A stretch of 64,000 nucleotides of DNA from positions 4,011,476 to 4,075,475 of the forward strand of contig NZ_LR733293.1 in NCBI RefSeq assembly GCF_902506095.1. The letters run 5' to 3'. Position numbers and translations under genes: made by a program. Numbering within the stretch: position 1 is the stretch's first letter; every line of letters starts with the position of its first letter. Shown piece by piece: positions 18,428-26,696 of this stretch. This stretch comes from Arthrobacter sp. 9AX (GTDB taxonomy: Bacteria; Actinomycetota; Actinomycetes; Actinomycetales; Micrococcaceae). The notes beneath the pieces are model-generated. The model was not told where the DNA came from. It ran no database searches and saw only the letters and a list, made by a program, of their open reading frames with translations.

Positions 18428-18484
18428 TGTATACGTATACATTTTGATCCTGCAACCCCTTGAAGATTGAAGATGTTTACGTAT
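18428..18484. promoter_or_regulatory. Two inverted operator-like sites between divergent transcription units
   Basis: TGTATACGTATACA at 18428-18441 is a perfect 14-bp palindrome with central CG. A second near-copy, TGTTTACGTATACA, lies at 18474-18487 in opposite orientation; extended, both share GAGTGTATACGTA. They sit between the HisD-family gene (minus) and the permease gene (plus), close to where both promoters must be. The LacI regulator at 20053 is the obvious candidate to bind them. Palindrome and duplication are seen directly; the binding protein is inferred. Confidence 0.7.
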
Positions 18485-18553
18485 ACACTCCTTGTCACGA
18501 GGCAGCTGATGTGGCTGCCGTCACTGTCCGGTCGAAGACAAAGGAGTCTCATA

Positions 18554-19906
18554 GTGAGCACCCCCGCGGCAACCGCAGCACCACCTGCCATTGATCCGAA
18601 AATGCGCCGCAAGGCCCTCGTTTCATCCGTCCTGGGCAGCTGCATCGAGTGGTACGACTTCTACGTCTACGGCGTCGCAGCCGCCATCATCCTGAACAGC
18701 CAGTTCTTCCCGAACGCGAGCCCTTTCGTGGGCATCCTCCTCTCGTTCAGCACCTACGCCATCGGCTTCGCGGCCCGCCCCATCGGCGGCATCATCTTCG
18801 CCCACTTCGGCGACCGCCTGGGCCGCAAAAAGATGCTCATGATGACCCTTGGCCTGATGGGCGGCGGCACATTCCTCATCGGCTGCCTGCCCAACTTCGA
18901 TGCCATCGGCATCGCCGCCCCCGCCCTGCTGGTGCTCCTGCGCATCGTCCAGGGCATTGGCGTCGGCGGCGAGTGGGGCGGTGCAGCCCTGATGGCAACC
19001 GAATTCGCCCCCGCAAAACGGCGCGGATTCTTCGGTTCGTGGCCGCAAATCGGCGTACCGGCAGGAACGCTGCTGGCCAATGGAGCCTTTTACGTGATGG
19101 GATACCTGATCTCACCTGAGGCCTTCGTGGCCTGGGGATGGCGCATCCCGTTCCTCGTGTCCATCCTGCTGGTGGTGCTGTCCTTCTACATCCGCAGCAA
19201 GGTGGATGAATCCCCGGCGTTCGAGGAGATCAAGCGCAAGGGCGAGATCGAGAAAATGCCAGTGGTCAAGGTCATCAAGACCCGTCCGCTGACCATCCTC
19301 AAGGTCATCATGATGCGGTTTGCCGAGAACGCGAACTACTACATCTACACCACGTTCCTGCTCGCCTACGGTCCGGCAGTGCTGCTCGAAAAGAACACGA
19401 TCCTGCTGGCAACCATGATCATGGCCGGCCTGGGCGTTTTCTCCATCCCTTTCTGGGGCTGGGTATCAGACCGCTGGGGCCGCCGCTACACCGTCATCGC
19501 CGGTGCCGCCACCATGCTGCTGATGGCATTCCCGTTCTTCTGGGCTGTCCAGACCGGTGACTTCTTTATGGTTCTGCTCGTCCTGATCCTCACCTGCAAC
19601 GTGGGACGCGACCTCTGCTACTCCGTGGAACCGGCCTACTTCACCGAGCTCTTCGAACCCAAGCTGCGTTACTCCGGGGCCTCCGTGGGTCCGCAGGTGG
19701 CAGCCGTTTTCGCTGGCGGCTTCGCTCCGCTGATCGCCACCGCACTTATCGGCCCGGAGTTCGACCGCTACTGGCTTGTGGCCCTGTACATGGTGGTCAC
19801 GTCAATCATCACCATCGTGGGGGCCCTGTGGGCACCCGAAACCGCTCCGCGGGTCCGGCTGCGCAAGGGCCTCAGCGCAGAACACGATCCCACAACAACC
19901 CGGTAG
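18554..19906 (+). CDS. MFS transporter, metabolite:H+ symporter (MHS) family
   Basis: 450 residues from GTG 18554, with AAGGAG seven bases upstream; the longer frame from 18467 would run through the operator. The MHS first-helix pattern is GSCIEWYDFYVYG, the loop motif GDRLGRKKMLMM, and VGGEWGGAALMATE lies in helix 5. About twelve membrane segments. It is divergent from the dehydrogenase unit and is probably the uptake system for its substrate. The regulator gene follows on the same strand behind a hairpin. Confidence 0.92.
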   Translation: MSTPAATAAPPAIDPKMRRKALVSSVLGSCIEWYDFYVYGVAAAIILNSQFFPNASPFVGILLSFSTYAIGFAARPIGGIIFAHFGDRLGRKKMLMMTLGLMGGGTFLIGCLPNFDAIGIAAPALLVLLRIVQGIGVGGEWGGAALMATEFAPAKRRGFFGSWPQIGVPAGTLLANGAFYVMGYLISPEAFVAWGWRIPFLVSILLVVLSFYIRSKVDESPAFEEIKRKGEIEKMPVVKVIKTRPLTILKVIMMRFAENANYYIYTTFLLAYGPAVLLEKNTILLATMIMAGLGVFSIPFWGWVSDRWGRRYTVIAGAATMLLMAFPFFWAVQTGDFFMVLLVLILTCNVGRDLCYSVEPAYFTELFEPKLRYSGASVGPQVAAVFAGGFAPLIATALIGPEFDRYWLVALYMVVTSIITIVGALWAPETAPRVRLRKGLSAEHDPTTTR

Positions 19907-19918
19907 GGACCTGATCCC

Positions 19919-19970
19919 GCCGGCACCCTCCGACACCTGGTACCGCAATAGGTGCCCGGAGGGTGCCGGC
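19919..19970 (+). terminator. Terminator after the permease gene
   Basis: A 14-bp perfect stem (19919-19932 with 19957-19970), with an inner CACCT/AGGTG pairing in its 24-base loop. Confidence 0.7.
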
Positions 19971-20052
19971 ACCAATGATTGGTTAGTCTGAAAGCCCGCA
20001 CAAGCCCCGGGCAAAAGCAGATTGACCGCAGCAAGGAAAGAGAAGGCAACCG

Positions 20053-21057
20053 ATGGTAACGAGCCGCGACGTCGCAGAACTCGCCGGTGTCTCGCAAGCG
20101 ACCGTTTCCAGGGTCATGTCCTCGTCCCCGAAGCTTTCCCCGGCCACTAAGGCCCGGGTGCAGGCCGCCATGGAAACCCTGGGCTACGTCCCTCACGCCG
20201 GCGCCCAGGCCATGAAAACCCGGCGCACCAACACCATCGGTGTGGTGGTTGCTGACCTGAACAACCCCTTCTATTCGGAAGCTGTGGACGAACTCACCCG
20301 GGAACTCGATACATCGGGTTTTCGGGTGGTCATCTGGAACGCCGGCGGCGGCAGCCACCAGGACGCCCTGAAGGCCATCCGGGAACGTGCCGTGGACGGC
20401 GTCATCTTCACCACCGCCACGGAAGACTCCATCGAGCTGCAGGCGGCCATCGAAAAAAACAGCCCCATCGTCCTGATCAACCGGGTGGTGGAAGGCCTGG
20501 ACTGTGATCAGGTCACCAGCAGCAATGCCGACGGCGGTGCCGCCGTCGCGGATTACCTGCTGTCCCACGGCAAGGCACGGGTGGCTTTCATCGGCGGCCC
20601 CGATAGCGCCAGCACCACCCGTGAGCGCGGTCGGGGTTTCCTGAGCAGGATGGCAGAGCAGGGATACGAAGTGCCTGAACATCTCCGCTTCAATGGCCAG
20701 TTTTCCCACGACATCGCAGCACAAATCATGAACCGGCTGCTTTCCCGTTCCGACCGCCCGCAGGCCGTGTTCTGCGCCAACGACCTCATGGCCTTCGGCG
20801 CCCTGGACGCTTTGCATGCCCAGAAGGTCTCGACCGATCATTGCTGGGTCATTGGCTACGACGACGTGGACATGGCAGCCTGGGATTCCTTCAGCCTCAC
20901 TACGGTCCGGCAACCGAGCCGCGAGATGGCCCGTATAGGAGCCCGGATGCTGGTGGACAGGATCATCAGTCCCGGGCAGCCCACGCGCCAAGTGATCTTC
21001 CCCTGTGAATTGATTGTCCGCGGAAGCGCCCGGGAAAACGGCAGCACGCACGCCTGA
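20053..21057 (+). CDS. LacI-family transcriptional regulator
   Basis: 334 residues. The N-terminal helix-turn-helix VTSRDVAELAGVSQATVSRVM and hinge RVQAAMETLGYVPHAGAQAMKT are followed by a ribose-binding-like effector domain (TIGVVVADLNNPFYSE through VRQPSREMARIGARMLVD). Ribosome site AAGGAAAGAGAAGG. A TAGTCT -10-like element lies at 19984-19989, so it probably has its own promoter. Located just after the MHS permease, it likely represses the divergent dehydrogenase/permease units through the TGTATACGTATACA sites. Confidence 0.95.
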   Translation: MVTSRDVAELAGVSQATVSRVMSSSPKLSPATKARVQAAMETLGYVPHAGAQAMKTRRTNTIGVVVADLNNPFYSEAVDELTRELDTSGFRVVIWNAGGGSHQDALKAIRERAVDGVIFTTATEDSIELQAAIEKNSPIVLINRVVEGLDCDQVTSSNADGGAAVADYLLSHGKARVAFIGGPDSASTTRERGRGFLSRMAEQGYEVPEHLRFNGQFSHDIAAQIMNRLLSRSDRPQAVFCANDLMAFGALDALHAQKVSTDHCWVIGYDDVDMAAWDSFSLTTVRQPSREMARIGARMLVDRIISPGQPTRQVIFPCELIVRGSARENGSTHA

Positions 21058-21154
21058 TCCAGAAAATTCTTGTTGGATCCCCACAAAATGGCGGTAGCCA
21101 TAGGGAACTAGCGTCTGCTGTGAGGCATTCCCGGCAAGCGCAAAGGACCCACCG

Positions 21155-22207
21155 ATGACGACCCAGGCGAGCGGCACCACCAACGACGACCGCACAACCA
21201 CCAACGGAACCGGCCACCCAATCTTGGAGACCGCCCGCCAACAGGTCCTGGAGGACGGCATCGGCCTGACCCAGGCCCAGCTCGAAGAGGTCCTGCGCCT
21301 CCCGGACGAGGCCCTTCCCGCCGCCCTCGAACTGGCGCACCTGGTCCGGCTCCGGCACTGCGGCGAGGATGTGGAGGTCGAAGGCATCATCTCCATCAAA
21401 ACCGGCGGCTGCCCCGAGGACTGCCACTTCTGCAGCCAGTCCGGCCTCTTCGACTCCCCAGTCCGCGGCGTGTGGCTGGACATCCCGGAGCTGGTCAAGG
21501 CGGCCAAGGAAACAGCCGCTACCGGAGCCACCGAGTTCTGCATCGTCGCTGCCGTCCGCGGACCCGACATCAAGCTGATGAACCAGATCAAGTTCGCCAT
21601 TGACCGCATCAGAGAAGAGGTGGACATCAACATCGCCTGCTCGCTGGGGATGCTCACGCAGCGCCAGGTGGACCAGCTGGCCAGCTGGGGCGTCCACCGC
21701 TACAACCACAACCTCGAAACGGCGCGCAGCTACTTCCCGCAAGTGGTCACCACCCACAGCTACGAGGAACGGCTGGAAACCTGCGCCATGGTCAAGGACG
21801 CCGGCATGGAACTGTGCTGCGGCGCCCTGATCGGCATGGGCGAAAGCCTGGAGCAGCGGGCCGAACTCGCCGCCCAGCTCGCAGCCCTGGAACCCCACGA
21901 AGTGCCGCTGAACTTCCTCAACCCGCGTCCCGGAACGCCGCTGGAAAACCAGGGGATTATGGACGGCAAGGACGCCCTCCGCGCCATTGCCGCCTTCCGC
22001 CTGGCCATGCCCCGCACCGTGCTCCGCTACGCCGGCGGCCGCGAACTTACCCTTGGCGACCTCGGCACCCGCGAGGGCCTGCTCGGTGGCATCAACGCCG
22101 TGATCGTCGGCAACTACCTCACCACCCTCGGCCGCCCCGCCACCGCAGACCTGAACCTGCTCGTGGACCTCAACATGCCCATCAAGGAACTCCAGAAGAC
22201 GCTATGA
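21155..22207 (+). CDS. bioB: Biotin synthase
   Basis: 350 residues. The radical-SAM cluster motif CPEDCHFCSQ (CxxxCxxC) is preceded by GIISIKTGG, and the cofactor region YNHNLETARSYFP, the CCGALIGMGE segment and LNFLNPRPGTPLE are all present. BioB inserts sulfur into dethiobiotin, using a 4Fe-4S cluster and an auxiliary cluster as sulfur donor. Its stop overlaps the start of a small cysteine-rich gene (ATGA). No other bio genes are in the window. Confidence 0.97.
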   Translation: MTTQASGTTNDDRTTTNGTGHPILETARQQVLEDGIGLTQAQLEEVLRLPDEALPAALELAHLVRLRHCGEDVEVEGIISIKTGGCPEDCHFCSQSGLFDSPVRGVWLDIPELVKAAKETAATGATEFCIVAAVRGPDIKLMNQIKFAIDRIREEVDINIACSLGMLTQRQVDQLASWGVHRYNHNLETARSYFPQVVTTHSYEERLETCAMVKDAGMELCCGALIGMGESLEQRAELAAQLAALEPHEVPLNFLNPRPGTPLENQGIMDGKDALRAIAAFRLAMPRTVLRYAGGRELTLGDLGTREGLLGGINAVIVGNYLTTLGRPATADLNLLVDLNMPIKELQKTL

Positions 22208-22473
22208 GCGCGGTTTCGACGGGCTCAACCCCCGAAGCGACAATAGGCTCAACCGCCGGGGGTCCCCTACCCACGGAGGACTTTTGCGGGCACTGCGGCG
22301 AGGCGTACGACGGCGGCGAGTGCCCGCCGTCGTACGCTCACCAAAGGTGCCGCGAGCGTTTGGCCATGGAGCCTCCGCGCTACTGCGCCGCCTGCCGGCG
22401 CCGTATGAAAGTCCAGGTGACACCGCTGGGCTGGACCGCTGAGTGCTCCCGTCACGGCGTACTGGCCTCCTGA
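22204..22473 (+). CDS. bsaP: Biotin synthase auxiliary protein (BsaP-like), small Cys-rich
   Basis: 89 residues, translationally coupled to bioB. It holds seven cysteines arranged as CGHC, single Cys in GECPP and HQRC, CAAC, and a last one in AECSRHG, consistent with a small Fe-S or zinc protein. Actinobacteria commonly carry such a gene after bioB, and the mycobacterial protein has been described as an Fe-S auxiliary factor for BioB. The identification rests on position, size and cysteine pattern. Confidence 0.8.
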   Translation: MSAVSTGSTPEATIGSTAGGPLPTEDFCGHCGEAYDGGECPPSYAHQRCRERLAMEPPRYCAACRRRMKVQVTPLGWTAECSRHGVLAS

Positions 22474-22518
22474 GCGCGGGCAGCAGCCGTAGCGGGCGTC
22501 GTCTCATAGGATCTTGTG

Positions 22519-23091
22519 ATGGCCCAACTCGTCGCTCCGAACGTAAAGTTCCATTCATCCTGGCTCGAAGCCTCCGCAGAGTTCGCCGGTGTCCGGCAGG
22601 ACGGGGCGGGAGCAGACGGCTGGTCCCAGGAGGATCTCAAAGACCTGCAGGCATTTGGCCGCTTCGTCCAGACACTCATCAATGACGCCTTGCCGGAGAC
22701 TCCCAGGAAGCCCGGGCATGTGCCCTGCACGTACCTGTGGATGGTCGACGGCGCCACTTTCCTTGGGTCGCTGGCCATCAGGCACGAGCTGAACGGGTAC
22801 CTCCTCAACGAGGGCGGCCACATCGGCTACAGCGTCAGGCCGTCCGCGAGGCGACGCGGCCACGCCGCCGAAGCCCTCGCCGCCGCGCTGCCGATAGCCC
22901 GGGACCTGGGAATCACCCGGGCGCTCCTTACCTGCGATGAGGACAACGCCGGCTCCCGGGCCACCATCGAAAAGAACGGCGGCGTCTACGAGGACTCGCG
23001 CAACGGGAAGCGCCGCTACTGGATCGACACCTTCCAGCGGAACGCCCCCGCAAACGCCTGGCACGCTAACCCGCAGGACGCAGCGACGTAA
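22519..23091 (+). CDS. GNAT-family N-acetyltransferase
   Basis: 190 residues from ATG 22519. The acetyl-CoA-binding region is GYSVRPSARRRGHAAEALAAALP, then GITRALLTCDEDNAGSRATIEKNGGVYED, the late GNAT Asn and Gly. The substrate is unknown. TAGGAT at 22507-22512 lies six bases before the ATG with no ribosome site, so the mRNA is probably leaderless. Its 3' end overlaps the convergent lipoprotein gene by 26 bases. Confidence 0.88.
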   Translation: MAQLVAPNVKFHSSWLEASAEFAGVRQDGAGADGWSQEDLKDLQAFGRFVQTLINDALPETPRKPGHVPCTYLWMVDGATFLGSLAIRHELNGYLLNEGGHIGYSVRPSARRRGHAAEALAAALPIARDLGITRALLTCDEDNAGSRATIEKNGGVYEDSRNGKRRYWIDTFQRNAPANAWHANPQDAAT

Positions 23092-23821
23092 CCATCCGCT
23101 TGATGTCCCGGTACTCGGCGGTCCCTGCATACAGCTTCGCCTTCTCCAGGTACGGCAAATTGGGATCGCCAGGTGTCAGATTGAGCTCCGGGTTATAGAA
23201 CGCCCCGAAGGTGGCGGCATTGGGCGGCCACGTGAAGAAGTGGAAGATGTAGCAGGCCGAGTCCCCCTCGGGAAGCGGTGCGGACGTGATGCCATATGCC
23301 GCTGCGGGGGTGTCCGGCGGCCCGGCAGCGGTGGCGTTTCCGCGGGTCTCAAACGTGTACCGCGGCACCGTGCCGTGCTGCGCCAGCTGCGGCAGTTCCT
23401 GGGATTCAAGCACCGAATAGGTGTACTTCTCCGTGCAGGTGGAACCCGTGGCCATGTTGGTGCGCAGCGTCGCCAGCAGCCGGCCATCCCCGCTGCTCAC
23501 CTCGGCGAATGCGCCACCGCCCTCGGCCAGCTCCCCCGCCGGGTCCTTGACGTTCCACGTGGACGGCAGATCAAAGGCCAGGTCACCGGCGGCAGTGGTG
23601 TACGTGGTCCAGGGGGCCGACGGCGGTGCGCTGGATGCGTTGCCAGTGACACTTGCTGACGCGGACGCCGTCGTAGTCGCCGGGGTGGTTGGCGTCGCCG
23701 TGGAAGAAGGGGCCGACGTCGTCCCTTGCGGCGGGCTGGACGGCCCACCGCAGGCGATGAGCAGCGAAAGTGAAAAGAGTACTGCCGGGACTGCTGCGCC
23801 GGGCCACACTGACCGTCGCAT
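23066..23821 (-). CDS. Putative lipoprotein of unknown function
   Basis: 251 residues. The signal peptide ends in lipobox LLIAC (Cys24), followed by a roughly 45-residue Ser/Thr/Ala/Pro-rich linker and a globular domain that starts WTTYTTAAGDLAFDLPSTWNV. The domain has two Cys that could form a disulfide (TGSTCTEK and DSACYIF). Ribosome site GGAGGCAGTC. It is presumably anchored on the outer face of the membrane; no enzymatic motif was recognised. Confidence 0.82.
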   Translation of the reverse strand: MRRSVWPGAAVPAVLFSLSLLIACGGPSSPPQGTTSAPSSTATPTTPATTTASASASVTGNASSAPPSAPWTTYTTAAGDLAFDLPSTWNVKDPAGELAEGGGAFAEVSSGDGRLLATLRTNMATGSTCTEKYTYSVLESQELPQLAQHGTVPRYTFETRGNATAAGPPDTPAAAYGITSAPLPEGDSACYIFHFFTWPPNAATFGAFYNPELNLTPGDPNLPYLEKAKLYAGTAEYRDIKRMVTSLRPAG

Positions 23822-23977
23822 GACTGCCTCCTTGGAAGCCGTTATGGTCCTTCAATTGTGGAGCCGCAGTGCTGCCGCGGGTAGGCCACACAGCCGGTTG
23901 GCGCCGAACTGTTGCAGCTCATAACGAACGGAGTCCGGACGCGCCGGCGTCCGCTTATCCAGCGTTACCCGGGTGGA

Positions 23978-24348
23978 TCAGCTTCGAGGGACAGTCACGT
24001 ACGTCTCAGCCGGTATCTCCAGCAGCATCGCCGCCAGCGCGAGCGGGATAAGCACCAGCCCGGCAACATGCGGAAACATGCTGTCGGGCAGTTGGACCGC
24101 CCTCCAACCACAACGGCAGGGAGCGCCGTGGCAATGACCGCCCGCAGGGACCGGCCCTTCAGTGCGGCCCATACCGATGACGCAGCAAATGCGGGCGCGC
24201 CGAGCAGGACCAGGCGATGTCCCTCGAAGTAGGTGGGCGGCCGCACCAGGAAAGTGAAACTGTCCGCCAGGCCACATGCCATGACGGACGCCGCCAGCAG
24301 CACCAGCAGCGCCCACAGTCCGTCTTTCCAACGAATGAGCCTCGTCAT
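23978..24348 (-). pseudogene. Small membrane protein gene with a frameshift
   Basis: Frame one starts at ATG 24348 and reads a membrane protein (GLWALLVLLAASVMACGLAD, then LVLLGAPAFAASSVWAAL, then VIATALPAVVV) but goes off at about 24101-24112. A second frame then continues sensibly (VQLPDSMFPHVAGLVLIPLALAAM) to a stop at 23978. Together they make a roughly 120-residue protein with about four hydrophobic segments. TACTGT six bases before the ATG suggests a leaderless promoter. A single-base indel explains it; either a recent pseudogene or a sequence error. Confidence 0.7.
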
Positions 24349-24388
24349 GGAATGACAGTAGCGGGTCCGGTGTCCGCCGGAAGGTGAC

Positions 24389-24429
24389 GAAAGCCCCCGC
24401 GCGAGTTGAACTCCAGCGCGGGGGCTTTC
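24389..24429. terminator. Strong hairpin terminator
   Basis: A perfect 14-bp stem (24389-24402 with 24416-24429) with GAAAG/CTTTC ends around a 13-base loop. Confidence 0.8.
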
Positions 24430-24585
24430 TGCGCTTCCGTGTTAGGGGAAATAAACGTGGAAACAGAGAGAAATCTACCGGCTGGTAACGTTCAAAAGAG
24501 CCGGTTCGGGCCCGCCTGCGCGAATCTTGATTGAACCTTGAGCCAGGATGTCACCCCGCCGGGCCCGCAGCCGGCATCGGGCAGT

Positions 24586-24774
24586 TCAGTCGGTCTCGGA
24601 GCCGTCCGTTGCGTCGGGGTCCTCCTCGGGCTCAAACGTGTTCGGTTCTCCACCGGCTCCGATTCCCACGCCGTCCGCACCGCCGGGGATACCGCCGTCG
24701 TCCTTGCCCCTGGAACCCTCAGCGCCGTCCCGGGGTTCGTCTTCAGGCAGTGAATCAGGTGAGTTGATGGTCAT
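24586..24774 (-). CDS. Small acidic hypothetical protein
   Basis: 62 residues, strongly acidic and glycine-rich (MTINSPDSLPEDEPRDGAEG at the start, PEEDPDATDGSETD at the end), with no predicted fold. The gene call rests on an excellent ribosome site, AAGGAGGAGCA, directly before the ATG. Similar small disordered acidic proteins occur elsewhere in this window (27522, 36235). Function unknown. Confidence 0.65.
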   Translation of the reverse strand: MTINSPDSLPEDEPRDGAEGSRGKDDGGIPGGADGVGIGAGGEPNTFEPEEDPDATDGSETD

Positions 24775-24914
24775 TGCTCCTCCTTCATTGGCCGGGCCTC
24801 CACGCTAACAGTCCACACCACGAATGGCGCCTGTGCGGCCGTGAATTTATGACAATCGGCGGTGTGGCCTGCTGTGATCGCGCGGCCTGCTCAGCAGGCA
24901 GAGCACAAAAACAA

Positions 24915-25110
24915 CTACCAGCTGGCGCCCGGCTGATAGGTTCCCGCGCTCCATTCCTGCCCCTGGGGATCGAGCACCCGGGCGCGCCTGCTGCCCCACT
25001 CCGTGTCCTCCGGCTCAATCACCGACGTCCCGCCGGCCGCAACGGCTTTGCGGTGAAACTCATCCACGTCCTCCGGACAGACCCGGCTGTGAACACACCT
25101 GGCTGGCAGC
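24915..25110 (-). pseudogene. C-terminal fragment of a VOC/glyoxalase-type protein
   Basis: The frame ending at 24915 gives DVDEFHRKAVAAGGTSVIEP, then RRARVLDPQGQEWSAGTYQPG, the typical last strands of a glyoxalase/bleomycin-resistance (VOC) domain. The N-terminal half is absent: upstream only about 55 bases separate it from the ZIP gene. It is therefore a remnant. Confidence 0.6.
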
Positions 25111-25165
25111 CAACTGCAGCCGTTCAAGGCACGCCTGGACCGCCGTCGCGCCTTCAACCCCAGCC

Positions 25166-25921
25166 TCATCCCCCGATGTGGTGCACCGTGAACGCGGTCA
25201 GGAACCCAACGGACGCGGTAAGTCCGGTGAGGTTGTGGTGCTGCTCGAAAGCCTCCGGGATCATGGTGTCCGCCAGCATGGCCAGGATTCCGCCCGCGGC
25301 CACAGCCGTAATGAGCGCCACCACCTCGCCGGGCGCGTTTTCCAGGGCCGCATAGCCCACCAGTGAGGCCAGTCCGCAGAGCAGCGCGATGCCGCCCCAC
25401 ATGCCAAAGACATACCCGGCGCTCCTGCCGGCCTTCTTCATGCCGGCGGTCCCGGAAAGCCCTTCGGGGACGTTGGAGATGAACACGGCGGCCATCATGG
25501 CCGGGCTCACCGCGCCTCCCGCCAGCATGCCCACTCCGAGCACCACGGATTCCGGGACGCCGTCCAGCAGCGCACCCACGGCGATGGCCGTGCCGCTGCC
25601 GGGGTCCTCGGATTCGGAGGGCTGCTGGTCGCCAGAGCGCTTGCGGTGCTTGGCCCCCGCCCGGGCCAGCATCATGTTGGCACCCACGTACACCACGGCG
25701 CCGGCCAGGAACCCCACTACGGTAGGCCACAGCCCGCCGCCCTGCACAGCCTCGTCCACCAGCTCGAAAGCCAGCGCGGAAATCAGCACCCCGGCGCCGA
25801 AGGACATGATGGAGGACACCAGCTTGGGCGGGAGGGACCACCGCCACGACATGGCGGCGCCCAAAACCAGCGCTGCCCCGGCAGCCGTTCCCCACAGCAG
25901 CGCCTGCACCCATACCGGCAT
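25166..25921 (-). CDS. ZIP-family metal transporter
   Basis: 251 residues from ATG 25921, with GGGAAGCGGGAAAA in front; an upstream ATG at 25960 would add 13 residues. About eight membrane helices. ZIP hallmarks are GALLDGVPESVVLG (helix 4) and VFISNVPEGLSG (helix 5), where metal ligands sit, plus the loop AKHRKRSGDQQ and a C-terminal HHIGG. It probably imports zinc or another divalent cation, although some bacterial members of this subgroup lack demonstrated transport. Confidence 0.88.
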   Translation of the reverse strand: MPVWVQALLWGTAAGAALVLGAAMSWRWSLPPKLVSSIMSFGAGVLISALAFELVDEAVQGGGLWPTVVGFLAGAVVYVGANMMLARAGAKHRKRSGDQQPSESEDPGSGTAIAVGALLDGVPESVVLGVGMLAGGAVSPAMMAAVFISNVPEGLSGTAGMKKAGRSAGYVFGMWGGIALLCGLASLVGYAALENAPGEVVALITAVAAGGILAMLADTMIPEAFEQHHNLTGLTASVGFLTAFTVHHIGG

Positions 25922-26150
25922 GTTTTCCCGCTTCCCGGCTCCCCTGGAGGGAGCCTTCAACCGTCAAGCCAGCCCAAAAACCGGAAATAATGTCCGGGCC
26001 CAAGCAGCCAGACTAGTCCAGCGGGTCCGCCACAAAGAATTGATCGGATCTTGCGGAAAACCTTACTGCCCGTTGACGTTGCGGGTTCACTCTGGAGGCA
26101 TCGAACCAACCGATGCAACGGACCAACCAGCTTGTGGGGAGCAGGACGTC

Positions 26151-26624
26151 ATGGGAAACAACGTCGTTTTTGATGAGGTAGCAGCAGTAGGAGGCGTGCT
26201 CACAGATCAGCACCCGCTCGACTTCTACACCCTGGGGCTGGCCGGCTGCATCGACCGGCTCACGGCGCCCCTCCGGCAGCGAGGGACCGCGGTCCGCTGG
26301 GATACTCCGCACTGGGGCATCGAGATTCCGGCGGACTGCGCGTCCCTTTTGTACCAGTCAGCGCGCGAGGCGCTCAGCAACGCATTCAAGTACTCCGAGG
26401 CGTCGCAGCTCAATGTCCAGCTCGCCGCCGTGGATCATGGGATCCGCCTGGTGGTGTCCGACGACGGCACGGGCTTTGACAGCGAGCTCGCCACGTGCGG
26501 GCGCCACCACGGTTATGGCCTCCGGCTGATGTCCGTCGCCGTCCACGAAGCCGGCGGCACGGTGGACATCTGCTCCGCCCCCGGCCAGGGCACCAGCGTG
26601 ACGGTCACCCTGCCGCTGGACTAA
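26151..26624 (+). CDS. Stand-alone histidine-kinase-type ATPase domain protein
   Basis: 157 residues from ATG 26151 (GGGGAGCAGGAC in front). Residues about 60-157 form the HATPase_c domain of NarL-partner kinases: the N box SAREALSNAFKYSEAS, the G1 box VVSDDGTGFD and the G2 region GYGLRLMSVAVHEAGG, ending GTSVTVTLPLD. No membrane segment, sensor domain or phosphorylatable His block is present, and no response regulator is adjacent. It may be a truncated kinase, an anti-sigma-like kinase or an ATPase partner of another protein. Confidence 0.78.
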   Translation: MGNNVVFDEVAAVGGVLTDQHPLDFYTLGLAGCIDRLTAPLRQRGTAVRWDTPHWGIEIPADCASLLYQSAREALSNAFKYSEASQLNVQLAAVDHGIRLVVSDDGTGFDSELATCGRHHGYGLRLMSVAVHEAGGTVDICSAPGQGTSVTVTLPLD

Positions 26625-26632
26625 GGGACCCC

Positions 26633-26667
26633 CGGATGCCCGCCGTCGCCGGGACGGCGGGCATCCG
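26633..26667. terminator. Hairpin terminator between convergent genes
   Basis: A perfect 15-bp stem (26633-26647 with 26653-26667) and five-base loop GCCGG lies between the ATPase and FMN-reductase genes. Confidence 0.8.
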
Positions 26668-26696
26668 TGCGTTCGAGCCGGTTCCTCCCGGGACAG

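Noticed and set aside
19768..21657. A 629-codon minus frame opposite the LacI and bioB genes
   Set aside because: It spans two well-supported plus genes and the terminator between them; shadow frame.
24915..26003. A 362-codon minus frame overlapping the ZIP gene
   Set aside because: Only its last 65 residues look like a protein family (VOC); the rest is a shadow of the ZIP transporter frame.
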